The notes beneath the pieces were generated by a model that was given only the letters and a program-made list of their open reading frames with translations, was not told where the DNA came from and did not search any database. Made by a program: the position numbers and the translations under genes. A DNA stretch of 64,000 bases from Spirochaetia bacterium (GTDB taxonomy: Bacteria; Spirochaetota; Spirochaetia; Sphaerochaetales; Sphaerochaetaceae), in NCBI GenBank assembly GCA_022482625.1, contig JAKVOU010000001.1, positions 558,001 to 622,000 on the forward strand, written 5' to 3'. Below are positions 33,326-42,881 of the stretch, piece after piece (position 1 is the stretch's first letter; each line of letters begins with the position of its first letter).

Positions 33326-36142
33326 TTATTCAAATTCCACACTTTCATTCTTATCATTCAATATAACCGGTTCCCCTTCCAATGCCCCCAACTTATAACT
33401 TACTGTCTTGGAGACACCAGCTTCTACCTGAGTCACCCCAAGCAAGGTAGTACTGCCGATGACCGTATGCTTGTTATGGGTAATGATGATAAACTGGCTG
33501 TCCTTCGAAAAATCATCAAGGACCGAAAGGAAGAATCCGATGTTCCTGTCGTCCAAAGCCGCATCAATCTCATCAAGGATACAGAAAGGACTTGGCTTGA
33601 CCTGATAGGTTGCAAACAGCAGTGCAACTGCCGTCATGGAGCGCTCACCGCCGGAAAGAAGTGACAGTGCAGTCAGCTTCTTGCCAGGAGGTTGGGCAAG
33701 GATTTCAATACCACTTTCCAGGACATTGTCAGGGTCGCTGAGCTGCAGTTCTGCACGGCCACCACCGAAAAGTCTCTTGAATATCAACTGGAAGTTCTGT
33801 GAAATCTGCTGGTAGGTAGATTGGAACAGGTCAGTACTTTCCTTTGTAATGTCACCTAGGACTTCCTGCAGATCCCCCTTTGCTTTCAGCAGATCATTCA
33901 TCTGCGTAGTAAGGAAGTCATACTGTTGCTTTGCCTCATTGAATTCATCTTCAGCCATCTGGTTTATGTAGCCAAGCTTGCCCAGGTCTTTCTTGACTTC
34001 CTCAAGTCTGTTTTTCAGTATCGTGGTATCTCCAAGGTCATCCTTCAACCTTTCTTCATACTCATTGAGGCTTTTCCCATAATTATCAAAGAAATCCGTA
34101 TAGATCTTCTTGATCATTTCTCCCAGCTGTTCAATCTGCAGTTCCAGCCGGTCATTATCCCTGCGAAGCTGTTCCAGCCGCTGATAGGAATCATTCTTCT
34201 GGTTCTGCTTCATCTTGACAGCTTCAGTTAGGTTGTTGATATCTTCAATCTTCTGGCCAAGCTGCTCGGAAAGGGTTACGCCCTTTGCTGCAATCTGGTC
34301 CATTTCGGCTTCGCATTCCCTGATGCTCGTCTGGGTTTCATCAACACGTTGCAGGGCATCCTGACTTTCATGCATCCTGTCGCTGTAGTCAAGCTTCAGT
34401 TCCTCAGAAGCCCGTTTCGTCTTTTCAATTGCAATGTTCTGTGCCTCAATCCTACCCTCGATATCCTTGTCCGTCAGATTAAGGTCATAGATGTTATCCC
34501 TGTAATCATCGCATTGCACCCCAAGCTTGCTGTTTTTGTCCCGAAGGAATGAAATGCGTTCCCTCGCCAGGTTGACTGCTTTCCTGTTGTCTTTCATGTT
34601 GCTGTCAACAGTTCTCTTTCGGGTCACTATACCGTCTGAGGTAACAAAATCATCGACAAAGGTAGGAATGACTGCATCATAGGAGGCAAGCAATTTTTCC
34701 ACTCGCAGCAGATTCTTCAGATTGCTGTCAAGATCTTTACTGACCATGGAGACCAAGGCAGAGGCATCCAGCCCTTCAAGTCGGGAAAGGCGCTGCTGCT
34801 GTTCTTTGACAGACTGGACGAAATGATCAAGGGTCTGCCTTAATTCTTCTCTTGCGGCAACCCTCTTATCGACACTGTAGTCACTTTGGCGAAGCTTCTC
34901 ATCAAGCTGGAGTACGATGGAATCCGTCAGCTCTTCCAGCTCATGGGCAAGTTTTCCATAGGCATCCTCAAGATCCCGGGCCGCCTGTTCCTGGTCCGTT
35001 ATCTCCTTGTTCTGGTCAATGATGAGCTGCTGAGCCTTTCGCAACGACAGTTCCATTGAGGCGATTTCGTCCTTTACCTCTTTTTTCTGCTGCACGAGAT
35101 CGGCAACTTTCGCCTGATAGGAGGATATTTCCTGATCATTGCGTTCCAGTTTCTCCTTGATCGCTTCAGCTTTCTGCAAAGCAGAATCCTTGGTCAGCAG
35201 AAAATCCTTGAGACGCCCGGAAAGCAAATCCAAAAGGCTCTGTTTTCCTCTGTGCTCTTCTTCCAAACGCTTGAGCTCGGTCTGCATACCAGCACGGGAT
35301 GCAATCTGATTCCTCAGATTTTCCTGCATCTCCTCAATGACCGTATCAATGCCGGAAAGGGAAACATTGCTGTTTTCCCATTCCTGTTTCTTCTGTTTCA
35401 GTTCTTCTGTCTTTGCATCGCTCAGCATAGCATACGTCTGCACCGATGAAAGCTGCACGTCGACTTCGAGGGAAAACTTTTCCTTTACCAACGCATTGTA
35501 CCTGCTGCATCGCTCAGCCTGATTCTTCTTCAGTTCATAGGTACGCTTGACTTCCTGAAGGATGGTATCGACCTGTGCGATGTTTTCGTCGGTCTTGATC
35601 AGTTTCCGCTCAGCCTCCTTGCCTTGTACCTTATAGCGGGAAATTCCTGCTGCTTCCTCAAATATATAACGTCTGTCTTCGGGCTTGGTAGAAAGTATCT
35701 GGTCAATCTTACCCTGTTCAAGGATAGAATAGGCACTTTTACCGACACCGGTATCCATGAACAGTTCCCGGATATTCTTGAGCAGGACCTTTTCCCTGTT
35801 GAGATAGTATTCACTCTCTCCGCTCCTGAATATCCTTCTTTTTATTTCAATCTCACTATCATCAATAGTAAGGTAATGCTGCTCATTGCTTATAACCAAA
35901 GTTACTTCAGCCATCGTCATCGGCTTACGGGTATCGGTCCCGTTGAAGATGACATCTTCCATCCTGCCGGCTCTGAGTGTCTTCGTCGATTGTTCTCCCA
36001 ATACCCATTTGATGGCATCTACAATGTTGCTTTTTCCACATCCATTAGGGCCAAGAAGGCTGGTAATCCCATCGGAGAAATCAAGGCGTGTCTTATCTGC
36101 AAAGGATTTGAATCCGAAGATCTCGAGACTTTTTAAGAACAA
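33326..36142 (-). CDS. smc: Chromosome segregation SMC protein, compact form
   Basis: 938 residues with a TTG start at 36142, chosen because GGAGAAGGA precedes it and the protein then begins MFLKSLEIFGFKSF as SMC proteins do. Walker A is GPNGCGKSN (31-39), signature LSGGERSMTAVALL, and Walker B CILDEIDAALDD. Long coiled coils lie between. The family norm is about 1150-1200 residues. The shortfall is in the middle, where a hinge of about 150-200 residues with glycine motifs is expected but only about 90 residues of uncertain fold are seen (around 430-520). It condenses and resolves chromosomes. Confidence 0.93.
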   Translation of the reverse strand: MFLKSLEIFGFKSFADKTRLDFSDGITSLLGPNGCGKSNIVDAIKWVLGEQSTKTLRAGRMEDVIFNGTDTRKPMTMAEVTLVISNEQHYLTIDDSEIEIKRRIFRSGESEYYLNREKVLLKNIRELFMDTGVGKSAYSILEQGKIDQILSTKPEDRRYIFEEAAGISRYKVQGKEAERKLIKTDENIAQVDTILQEVKRTYELKKNQAERCSRYNALVKEKFSLEVDVQLSSVQTYAMLSDAKTEELKQKKQEWENSNVSLSGIDTVIEEMQENLRNQIASRAGMQTELKRLEEEHRGKQSLLDLLSGRLKDFLLTKDSALQKAEAIKEKLERNDQEISSYQAKVADLVQQKKEVKDEIASMELSLRKAQQLIIDQNKEITDQEQAARDLEDAYGKLAHELEELTDSIVLQLDEKLRQSDYSVDKRVAAREELRQTLDHFVQSVKEQQQRLSRLEGLDASALVSMVSKDLDSNLKNLLRVEKLLASYDAVIPTFVDDFVTSDGIVTRKRTVDSNMKDNRKAVNLARERISFLRDKNSKLGVQCDDYRDNIYDLNLTDKDIEGRIEAQNIAIEKTKRASEELKLDYSDRMHESQDALQRVDETQTSIRECEAEMDQIAAKGVTLSEQLGQKIEDINNLTEAVKMKQNQKNDSYQRLEQLRRDNDRLELQIEQLGEMIKKIYTDFFDNYGKSLNEYEERLKDDLGDTTILKNRLEEVKKDLGKLGYINQMAEDEFNEAKQQYDFLTTQMNDLLKAKGDLQEVLGDITKESTDLFQSTYQQISQNFQLIFKRLFGGGRAELQLSDPDNVLESGIEILAQPPGKKLTALSLLSGGERSMTAVALLFATYQVKPSPFCILDEIDAALDDRNIGFFLSVLDDFSKDSQFIIITHNKHTVIGSTTLLGVTQVEAGVSKTVSYKLGALEGEPVILNDKNESVEFE

Positions 36143-36307
36143 GATAATTTCCTTCTCCGGCAAGACCGGAAGCATACAGAGGCTGCTCGGCTCCCCAAGA
36201 AGAGCACATGGAAAGCATAGCAGATTTATAAAGCCGGCGTCAATTAAACATGGCTTGAAGTGACAGGACAATGGGGATAAGCTAGTCAAAAAAAGGAAAT
36301 TGCAGAA

Positions 36308-36955
36308 ATGCCACAATTTCAGATACAAACAGAAAAAGAAGCAAAAACAATCATCGTCGGTCTAGACGAAGCAGGCAGGGGGCCATTGGTGGGTCCGGTC
36401 TATGCCGGTGCCGTAGTCCTTCCCCAGGATTTTCCTCTAGGATGTCTCAACGATTCAAAGAAACTGTCAAAGGAAAAACGGGCAGAAGCAGAGGCAATCA
36501 TCAAGGAAAAAGCCCTGGCATGGGCTACGGCCTTTGCAACGCATGAGGAAATCGACCATATCAATATATTGCAGGCCAGCATGCTGGCGATGAAGCGTGC
36601 ATTCATGAAAGTCAGCCAGCAACTGGAAGAAAAAGGCTTCCATGCAGACCTTGCCTTGGTAGACGGTAACCGTTGCCCCGACCTACCGGTAGAAACGAAG
36701 GCTTTCGTAAAAGGAGATGCAACCTACCCGCCTATCATGGCAGCATCAATCCTTGCAAAACAGGAAAGGGATCGGATAATGGTGCTATGTGCAGAGAAAT
36801 GGCCAGGCTACGGCCTTGAAAGACATATGGGCTATCCTACGAAGGCACACAGGAAAGCAATTGCACTGCTGGGACCGTTGCCGATCCAAAGAAAAAGCTT
36901 CCGCACTGTGCCACCTAAAAGCGAAGCACAAGGGAAGCTGTTTTCCGACATCTGA
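36308..36955 (+). CDS. rnhB: Ribonuclease HII
   Basis: 215 residues. The catalytic motif is GLDEAGRGPLVGPVYAG at about residue 19, with DSKKLSKEKRAEAE, and later ASILAKQERDRIM and HMGYPTKAH. It removes RNA from RNA-DNA hybrids, including single ribonucleotides. Divergent from smc and convergent with the PUR protein. Confidence 0.97.
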   Translation: MPQFQIQTEKEAKTIIVGLDEAGRGPLVGPVYAGAVVLPQDFPLGCLNDSKKLSKEKRAEAEAIIKEKALAWATAFATHEEIDHINILQASMLAMKRAFMKVSQQLEEKGFHADLALVDGNRCPDLPVETKAFVKGDATYPPIMAASILAKQERDRIMVLCAEKWPGYGLERHMGYPTKAHRKAIALLGPLPIQRKSFRTVPPKSEAQGKLFSDI

Positions 36956-36963
36956 ATCTGGTC

Positions 36964-37260
36964 CTATTCTTCCTCGCCGTTGTTATCATAGTCGTCGTTT
37001 TCTTCCCTACGATAGGACCGGCGTTCCTTGCCATGGATCTTGATGTAGTCAAGTGATTTCTGGAATTCCCTGATGAATTCGCCCATATCTTCCTGATAAA
37101 CCAGAATTGATTGACGAATGAATCTGTTGGATTCTATATCACCCTTGCTTTCTACGATATTGAGATACAACTCACCATAAACGTTTTCTTTGACGTTGAA
37201 AAAATACGTCCTGTCATTCTTGACCAACCTGGTCGAAAAAACTTCTCCGCGCTGTCCCAT
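36964..37260 (-). CDS. PUR-domain nucleic-acid-binding protein (DUF3276, BpuR-like)
   Basis: 98 residues from the ATG at 37260, with GAGGAAG just upstream; a longer TTG reading to 37278 is less likely. The single PUR-type domain reads GEVFSTRLVKNDRTYFFNVKEN and YLNIVESKG, ending FIREFQKSLDYIK. The C-terminal tail is acidic (ENDDYDNNGEEE). It matches the spirochaete and Bacteroidetes DUF3276 family, of which Borrelia BpuR binds DNA and RNA and modulates gene expression. Confidence 0.88.
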   Translation of the reverse strand: MGQRGEVFSTRLVKNDRTYFFNVKENVYGELYLNIVESKGDIESNRFIRQSILVYQEDMGEFIREFQKSLDYIKIHGKERRSYRREENDDYDNNGEEE

Positions 37261-37347
37261 ATGCTTCCTCACTTGCAATTGATAAAAAACCAGCCTATCC
37301 TCGGCCTGAGCCCCTGTCAGTTTATTCTTTTCAATGGATCACAGGGG

Positions 37348-37384
37348 AAAAAAAGCTCTGCAAGCTACATAAGGCCTGCAGAGC
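37348..37384 (-). terminator. Terminator of tRNA-Gly
   Basis: GCTCTGCAGGCC and GCTTGCAGAGC form a long stem just after the tRNA on the minus strand, followed by TTTTTTT. Confidence 0.88.
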
Positions 37385-37390
37385 AGCCTA

Positions 37391-37461
37391 AGCGCCCTAC
37401 GGGGGTCGAACCCGCATCTCCAGCTTGGAAGGCTGGGGTAATACCGCTATACGAAAGGCGC
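37391..37461 (-). tRNA. tRNA-Gly (TCC)
   Basis: 71 nt, clover-leaf complete: acceptor GCGCCTT/AGGGCGC, anticodon loop CTTCCAA with anticodon TCC, T-arm GCGGG-TTCGACC-CCCGT. No CCA is encoded. Confidence 0.96.
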
Positions 37462-37473
37462 GCGACATTGGTG

Positions 37474-37502
37474 ATAATAGTAAACTGGAAATATTACGTC
37501 AA
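37474..37502 (-). promoter_or_regulatory. Promoter of tRNA-Gly
   Basis: TTGACG (37502-37497), 17-bp spacer, TATTAT (37479-37474), about 12 bases before the tRNA 5' end. Confidence 0.8.
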
Positions 37503-37540
37503 GTAGAACCAGGAAAATTCCCTGGATTTTTATCAAATCA

Positions 37541-37574
37541 AAGCACCCGCCTCCAAAAAGGAGAACGGGTGCTT
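37541..37574 (-). terminator. Terminator of the alcohol dehydrogenase gene
   Basis: AAGCACCCG and CGGGTGCTT close an inner TCTCC/GGAGG stem with a T-rich loop. It lies 20 bases after the stop; the following T-tract is interrupted. Confidence 0.75.
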
Positions 37575-37594
37575 GTCTCCCTGCAGCCGTATGA

Positions 37595-38758
37595 TTACTT
37601 CTGGAGGGTGATAGGCGTGCCATAGTAGGCGGCCTTGTAGATCATCTTCACATCAGCAACAGTAGGATGTCCCGGATTTGTCAGCGTGCAGGGATCTTCA
37701 AATGCATGCTGGCTCATTCTGTCAAGCACAGCCTCGAACTTTTCGGGAGTAATTGCAACTTCCTTGCAGTCCTTGAAGTTTGTAGGAATACCGACCTTTG
37801 CGTTGATCTCCTCGACATTCTTTGCAAAATCAGGAATGCGCAGCTGCTTTTCACCGAAAGCGTACTTATCCGTGAACTGCTTGTTGTAAGCAATGATATA
37901 AGGAAGCAGGATTGCATTGGCAAGTCCGTGGGTAACACCGAATTCCCCGCCGATCTTATGGGCAAGCGAATGTACCAGGCCCAAGGAAGCATTGGTAAAT
38001 GCCATGCCAGCCAGAGCAGAAGCTTCATGCATCTTCAACCTTGCGTCAAGGTCGTCGCCCTTTGCATATGCCGTAGGCAGGTTGTCGGTAACAAGGCGGA
38101 TTGCTTCCAATGCATACGGATCCGTAAAGGGAGTTGCTGCAGTAGAAACAAGTGCTTCCAATGCATGGCACATGACATCCATGCCGGTATTGGCAGTAAT
38201 GTGCGGGGGCATCGTCCTGGGTAAATCTGGATCAAGGATAGCCATATCAGGAACCATCTCACCAGATACCAGAGGATATTTGATATGATTTTCAGGATCA
38301 GTAATGACGGAGAATGCAGTAATCTCACTTGCAGTGCCGCTTGTGGACGGAATAGCAATGAATTTGGCCTTGTTCCTGAGTGCAGGCATGGAACCTACAG
38401 GAAGAAGCTGTTCAAAAGTCACTTCCGGATGCTCATAGAAACACCACATGACCTTGGCCGCATCAATTGCAGAACCACCGCCGATGGCAATGATCCAATC
38501 AGGCTTGAAGTCAAGCATTGCCTTTGCACCACGTTTGACAGTTGCAACCGAAGGGTTTGGTTCGACACCATCAATAAGAATAGCCTCTATGCCACCTTTC
38601 TTCAGAATTGCCGTGACCTTGTCGATGAAACCGAACCGCTTCATTGAACTACCACCGGTAACCAAGGCTGCCTTCTTTCCTTTCAACCCGGCAAGCTTTT
38701 CAAGTGAACCTTCTCCATAGTAGATTTCACGGGGAACAGAATAGCTCATTATACTCAT
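37595..38758 (-). CDS. Iron-containing alcohol dehydrogenase
   Basis: 387 residues from the ATG at 38758 (AAGGAG seven bases upstream). The NAD-binding part has AIGGGSAIDAAKVMW, and the iron site region reads GMDVMCHALEAL and GLVHSLAHKIGGEFGVTHGLANA, with the conserved His residues. This is the Fe-ADH type III family, oxidising or reducing alcohols, often butanol or 1,3-propanediol-type. The organism probably uses it in fermentation. It has its own promoter and terminator. Confidence 0.94.
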   Translation of the reverse strand: MSIMSYSVPREIYYGEGSLEKLAGLKGKKAALVTGGSSMKRFGFIDKVTAILKKGGIEAILIDGVEPNPSVATVKRGAKAMLDFKPDWIIAIGGGSAIDAAKVMWCFYEHPEVTFEQLLPVGSMPALRNKAKFIAIPSTSGTASEITAFSVITDPENHIKYPLVSGEMVPDMAILDPDLPRTMPPHITANTGMDVMCHALEALVSTAATPFTDPYALEAIRLVTDNLPTAYAKGDDLDARLKMHEASALAGMAFTNASLGLVHSLAHKIGGEFGVTHGLANAILLPYIIAYNKQFTDKYAFGEKQLRIPDFAKNVEEINAKVGIPTNFKDCKEVAITPEKFEAVLDRMSQHAFEDPCTLTNPGHPTVADVKMIYKAAYYGTPITLQK

Positions 38759-38856
38759 CTTACATCTCCTTAGACAGGCAACTGCTGTCATCGATTTTCT
38801 TTTGGAACTACCTTCGGCTTATCTCCGATGGCTGCTTCCTTTTCTCTTTCGACTAT

Positions 38857-38910
38857 AACATAGCAATCTGACGCAGTAGAGTCAATAGATAAATATATAT
38901 TTTTATCTAT
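38857..38910 (-). promoter_or_regulatory. Promoter of the alcohol dehydrogenase with upstream inverted repeat
   Basis: TTGACT (38885-38880), 17-bp spacer, TATGTT (38862-38857). Touching the -35 upstream is a perfect inverted repeat, ATAGATAAA-N8-TTTATCTAT (38885-38910), well placed for an activator. The regulator is unknown. Confidence 0.55.
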
Positions 38911-39199
38911 ATTCTGATTTTTTTTCTTTCAAAAGCGTTTTTAAGCAACCAGATAGGTATTATATGTCCAATTTTTTCAATAATTAGCCATCAATATATG
39001 AATCCAAACACATTTTCATTCTTTTTGTTCAATTCAAAATAAAAATGCCGTTGGCAATGATATTACCATTCCTGCTATATCGGCGAGGAAAATATCCTGC
39101 TCCAGTTGTGTTCTTTCCTCCTGATAGACTCAAAATTCCATAGCCGAAACCATCGGAAAATGAATCGCCATCTTTGAAGAAAGGAAATTTTGCTGTATC
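38911..39199. other. Intergenic region between divergent genes
   Basis: No gene seen. It holds the upstream part of the alcohol dehydrogenase control region and the unidentified promoter of the M29-like gene. Confidence 0.4.
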
Positions 39200-40396
39200 A
39201 TGGTCGGCATGGAAGATTTATTCACTCGATATGCAGATTTGGTCTGTACACGTCAGCTGCAGCTGACAGCCGGAGACAAGCTTTCCATCCACAGTGAGGA
39301 AGCCACATTGTCATTTGCAAGAGATTTGGCAAAACTTGCTTCTGGATATACCAGGACCACTGTCAATATAGTGGTTACCGAAAAAGGACGAGTCAAGGAA
39401 ATTGTTCCCATGGAACCTGATATCCCTGAAATGCTCAAGCTGGATGGCAAGACCCCTATCCTATGCCGCATCCTCAGCATGGAAAACCAGCCGTTGTTTG
39501 ATGATGAGGATCCCTTCAAGATTGCAAAGGAAGCTGCTTCACTCAGCAGATACAACATGCTCGGAGAGCCTTTGGTCCTTGACCGACGGGTTGCTGTACC
39601 ATGGGCAGTAGTTCCCGTTCCTGGCATGAATCTGCTTCTTGCACTGGAAGAAAATGCTGACAGCGAAGATCCTATCAGGTTATTGGAAATCCTGTATCGG
39701 CTCAGCATGGAGAATCCCGGAACGTTCTGGGACAACCAGAAGCAGCTCCTTGCACAAAGACGGCAGCAACTGGACAGCTTTGGTTCCCAAGCCCTGTTCC
39801 ACATCCAGGGAAATGATACGGATTTCACCTGCAGGAAAGCAAAAAGGACCTGCTGGCAAGGCGGAGAAATCACTTTGGCAAGCGGCAGGACATTCCTGCC
39901 TTCCCTTCCCTGCCAGCATCTTCATGCCACGTTGGACGGCAGTTCGGCAGACGGTACGGTAACAGCATCCAGACCATTCATTGTCCTGGGAAAGTTCGTC
40001 AGGAACGCTACATTCAAGTTGGAACATGGCAGGGTCGTATCATTCGATGCCGAGGAAGGCAAGGATGCCTTGGCAGCTTTTTTCGGCGCCGACCTGAATG
40101 CAAACGTCGCCAGTACATTGAGCCTGGCAGACGAAGGGACAAGCGAATCATTGCATCTCAGGAAAGGTGTCCATCCTGTTTTCACGATCGAATCGACAGC
40201 CTGCCTGACTTTCGGGGCAATACAGACCGATACGCTTCTCGGGCAAAAAGATATGGATGACCTGGAACAGGATGAAATAAAAAGTTGCCTGGTCAGGCTG
40301 GTCATGCCTATCGGCACGCCAGACATGAAGGTAACTGTAACAGAAGAAGACGGAATCGAACATATGCTCATGTTGGATGGCAACTTTGAAGCATAG
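39200..40396 (+). CDS. M29 aminopeptidase-like protein lacking metal ligands
   Basis: 398 residues, length and overall layout of aminopeptidase T/AmpS. Matching elements include an early YADLVCTRQLQLTAGDKLSIHS and a late GTPDMKVTV, aligning with the family GSAEMDI. Yet the dinuclear metal site looks lost: family MPTEEVFT is LPCQHLHAT here, the family NHLALGS is ACLTFGA, and the family HVDFMVG is RLVMPIG. I infer a non-catalytic relative or a protein with another role. The start at 39200 or the ATG at 39209 are both possible. Confidence 0.72.
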   Translation: MVGMEDLFTRYADLVCTRQLQLTAGDKLSIHSEEATLSFARDLAKLASGYTRTTVNIVVTEKGRVKEIVPMEPDIPEMLKLDGKTPILCRILSMENQPLFDDEDPFKIAKEAASLSRYNMLGEPLVLDRRVAVPWAVVPVPGMNLLLALEENADSEDPIRLLEILYRLSMENPGTFWDNQKQLLAQRRQQLDSFGSQALFHIQGNDTDFTCRKAKRTCWQGGEITLASGRTFLPSLPCQHLHATLDGSSADGTVTASRPFIVLGKFVRNATFKLEHGRVVSFDAEEGKDALAAFFGADLNANVASTLSLADEGTSESLHLRKGVHPVFTIESTACLTFGAIQTDTLLGQKDMDDLEQDEIKSCLVRLVMPIGTPDMKVTVTEEDGIEHMLMLDGNFEA

Positions 40397-40416
40397 AAAG
40401 CAGTTCCGTCGATGTT

Positions 40417-41202
40417 TTACTTGCTTACCTGCCGTTGGTTGAGGTCATTGATCAGCTTGAGCCCATTGAGTGTATGGAGAGGATCGACCTCATCAAGGCA
40501 GGGAATCAGGGATGCAATGGTCTTCGAAAGCCCACCTGTCGCCATGACATGCAACTTTCCACCTATCTGTTTCTCAGTCCTTGCTATCATGGATTCGACC
40601 AGGCCCGCATAACCGAGCATGATTCCTGAACGTATTGATTCATCGGTAGTACGCCCCATCGACACTTTCGGAATCTTGAGCTCTACCTGCGGCAACTGGG
40701 CAGTCTGCCCGAACAAAGCATTCACGGCAGTTACCAGTCCTGGTGCAATCGCCGCACCGATCACATCGCCGTCAGCACCGACACAGCTTATAGTCAAAGC
40801 AGTCCCAAAATCAACGATTGCAACAGGCATATCAGGATGCAGATGATGCCCCCATGCCAAATTACAGAGAATATCAGTACCGAGCTCCGGAGGAATCGTC
40901 TCTCTTGCCAGGCCAGCCTTCACATCAAGGGTCACCATCAATGGCTGGATATTGAACAAGCGGATGATATTCTTCTGCAACGCCCTGGACAGATTCGGTA
41001 CTACAGATGAGATGACCGCTTGGTCAACCTTGCTGACAAGACGAGGCCGTTCGCTGTGTGCAATCAGACTTTCCAGCATGACAAAGTATTCATCGCTTGT
41101 CTTGCTTCCGTCAGTATGTATACGCCAGGTCTCTACCCATGATGTACCATCATGGACAGCAATGACAATATTCGTATTTCCGATATCAACTGCACACAAC
41201 AT
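40417..41202 (-). CDS. coaX: Type III pantothenate kinase
   Basis: 261 residues. The N-terminal phosphate-binding DIGNTNIVIAVHDG, the central VDFGTALTISCVGADGDVIGAAIAPGL and the late MATGGLSKTIA are family signatures. It phosphorylates pantothenate, the first step to coenzyme A, matching coaD elsewhere in the window. It lies 11 bases after the ABC-F gene in the same direction. Confidence 0.97.
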   Translation of the reverse strand: MLCAVDIGNTNIVIAVHDGTSWVETWRIHTDGSKTSDEYFVMLESLIAHSERPRLVSKVDQAVISSVVPNLSRALQKNIIRLFNIQPLMVTLDVKAGLARETIPPELGTDILCNLAWGHHLHPDMPVAIVDFGTALTISCVGADGDVIGAAIAPGLVTAVNALFGQTAQLPQVELKIPKVSMGRTTDESIRSGIMLGYAGLVESMIARTEKQIGGKLHVMATGGLSKTIASLIPCLDEVDPLHTLNGLKLINDLNQRQVSK

Positions 41203-41213
41203 TCTCTGCCACC

Positions 41214-42854
41214 TTAGATTGAAACCGTATGGGCAGTATCACTATACAGCTTGTCACGCAGTTCGTTGACCCCCTCGTCAACCAGATATTCGTCAAAGCT
41301 CATCATCCGGTCAATGATACCGTTCGGAGTTATTTCAATGATCCGATTGGCTATGGTATTGACGAACTGATGGTCATGGCTGTTGAACAGGAGTACTCCG
41401 GTAAAGTCTATCAGTCCATTGTTCAATGCAGTGATGGATTCCAAGTCAAGATGCGAAGTCGGCTCGTCCATCAGCAGGCAATTGGCACCTTCCAGCATCA
41501 GCTTCGAAAGCACACAACGTACCTTTTCACCCCCAGAAAGGACAGTACAGTCCTTCAGTGCCTCATCGCCGCTGAAAAGCATGCGGCCCAGGAAACTTCT
41601 GATATAGGTATCGTCCTTGATCTCAGGTGAATATTGCCTGAGCCAATCTGTAATAGACAGATGTTCCTTGAACATTGAAGAATTGTCCTTGGGATAATAG
41701 GAAAGACTGGTCGTCACTCCCCATGAAAAAGTTCCTTCAAACTCAGTATCTTTTCCGCTGAGTATATCAAACAGGACAGTCTTGGCCTGATGCATGGGCC
41801 CGACAAAGGCAATCTTGTCCCCAGCGTTCACCGTAAGGGAAAAATCATTGAGCAACATCTCGCCATCTGATTTTTTGGTAAGGTCCCTGACATCAAGGAT
41901 GTTCCTGCCGCACTCCCTGACAGGCTTGAACGCCACATAAGGGAATCTCCTGCTGCTTGGCTTGATATCATCGATGGTCAGTTTGTCGATCAGCTTTTTC
42001 CTGCTGGTCGCCTGCTTGGCCTTGGCAGCATTGGAACTGAACCGTTGGATAAAGTCCTTCAACTCAGCAATCTTGTCTTCCCTTCGCTTCTTTTCATCCT
42101 TCATCTGCTTTGCGGCAAGCTGACTGGAGAAATACCAGAAGTCATAGTTGCCGACATACAGCTGTATCCTTGAAAAGTCGATATCAGCAATATGAGTACA
42201 GACACTGTTGAGAAAGTGACGGTCATGGGAAACTACAATGACCGTGTTATTGAAATTTTCGAGGAAGTTTTCAAGCCATTGGATGGATTCCAGATCCAAG
42301 TGGTTTGTCGGTTCATCCAGGAGCAGGATATCAGGATTACCGAACAATGCCTGGGCAAGCAAGACCCTGACCTTGACATTGTCTTCAACCTCAGCCATCA
42401 GTTTCGTATGCTTGTCAGTCGTTATGCCAAGGCCATCCAGCAGCTGAGCTGCTTCAGCTTCGGCTTCCCATCCGCCAAGATCATTGAATTCGCCTTCCAG
42501 TTCTGCAGCCCTTATGCCGTCTTCTTCTGAAAAATCTTCCTTGGCATATATTGCCTCACGTTCCCTCATGATGGTATACAGCCGGTCATATCCCATGATC
42601 ACCGTTTCAAGGACCGTATGACTCTGAAAAGCAAAATGATCCTGCCTAAGCATAGTCATACGTTCGCCCGGGGTTATGATGATCTCTCCTGTATCAGGTT
42701 CGATTTCTCCAGATAGAATTTTCAGAAAAGTTGATTTTCCTGCTCCGTTGGCACCAATTACGCCATAGCAGTTGCCTGGTGTAAACTTGATGTTGACTTC
42801 CTTGAAAAGTACTTGCGTACCAAAGGCCAGGGATATATTCGACGCTGTTATCAT
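41214..42854 (-). CDS. ABC-F family ATPase (YkpA/YbiT type)
   Basis: 546 residues with two ABC domains and the central linker (KDEKKRREDKIAELKDFIQRFSS). The first P-loop GANGAGKSTFLK is complete; the second, GPMHQAKT, is degenerate, which is usual in this subgroup. Both signatures are present in altered form (VRVLLAQALF; LSGGEKVRCVLSKLML). No membrane segments. ABC-F proteins act on ribosomes as translation factors or antibiotic-protection factors. The domain features favour a housekeeping translation factor. Confidence 0.93.
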   Translation of the reverse strand: MITASNISLAFGTQVLFKEVNIKFTPGNCYGVIGANGAGKSTFLKILSGEIEPDTGEIIITPGERMTMLRQDHFAFQSHTVLETVIMGYDRLYTIMREREAIYAKEDFSEEDGIRAAELEGEFNDLGGWEAEAEAAQLLDGLGITTDKHTKLMAEVEDNVKVRVLLAQALFGNPDILLLDEPTNHLDLESIQWLENFLENFNNTVIVVSHDRHFLNSVCTHIADIDFSRIQLYVGNYDFWYFSSQLAAKQMKDEKKRREDKIAELKDFIQRFSSNAAKAKQATSRKKLIDKLTIDDIKPSSRRFPYVAFKPVRECGRNILDVRDLTKKSDGEMLLNDFSLTVNAGDKIAFVGPMHQAKTVLFDILSGKDTEFEGTFSWGVTTSLSYYPKDNSSMFKEHLSITDWLRQYSPEIKDDTYIRSFLGRMLFSGDEALKDCTVLSGGEKVRCVLSKLMLEGANCLLMDEPTSHLDLESITALNNGLIDFTGVLLFNSHDHQFVNTIANRIIEITPNGIIDRMMSFDEYLVDEGVNELRDKLYSDTAHTVSI

Positions 42855-42881
42855 TGCTTGTTTCCTCTGAGGTAATATTGC

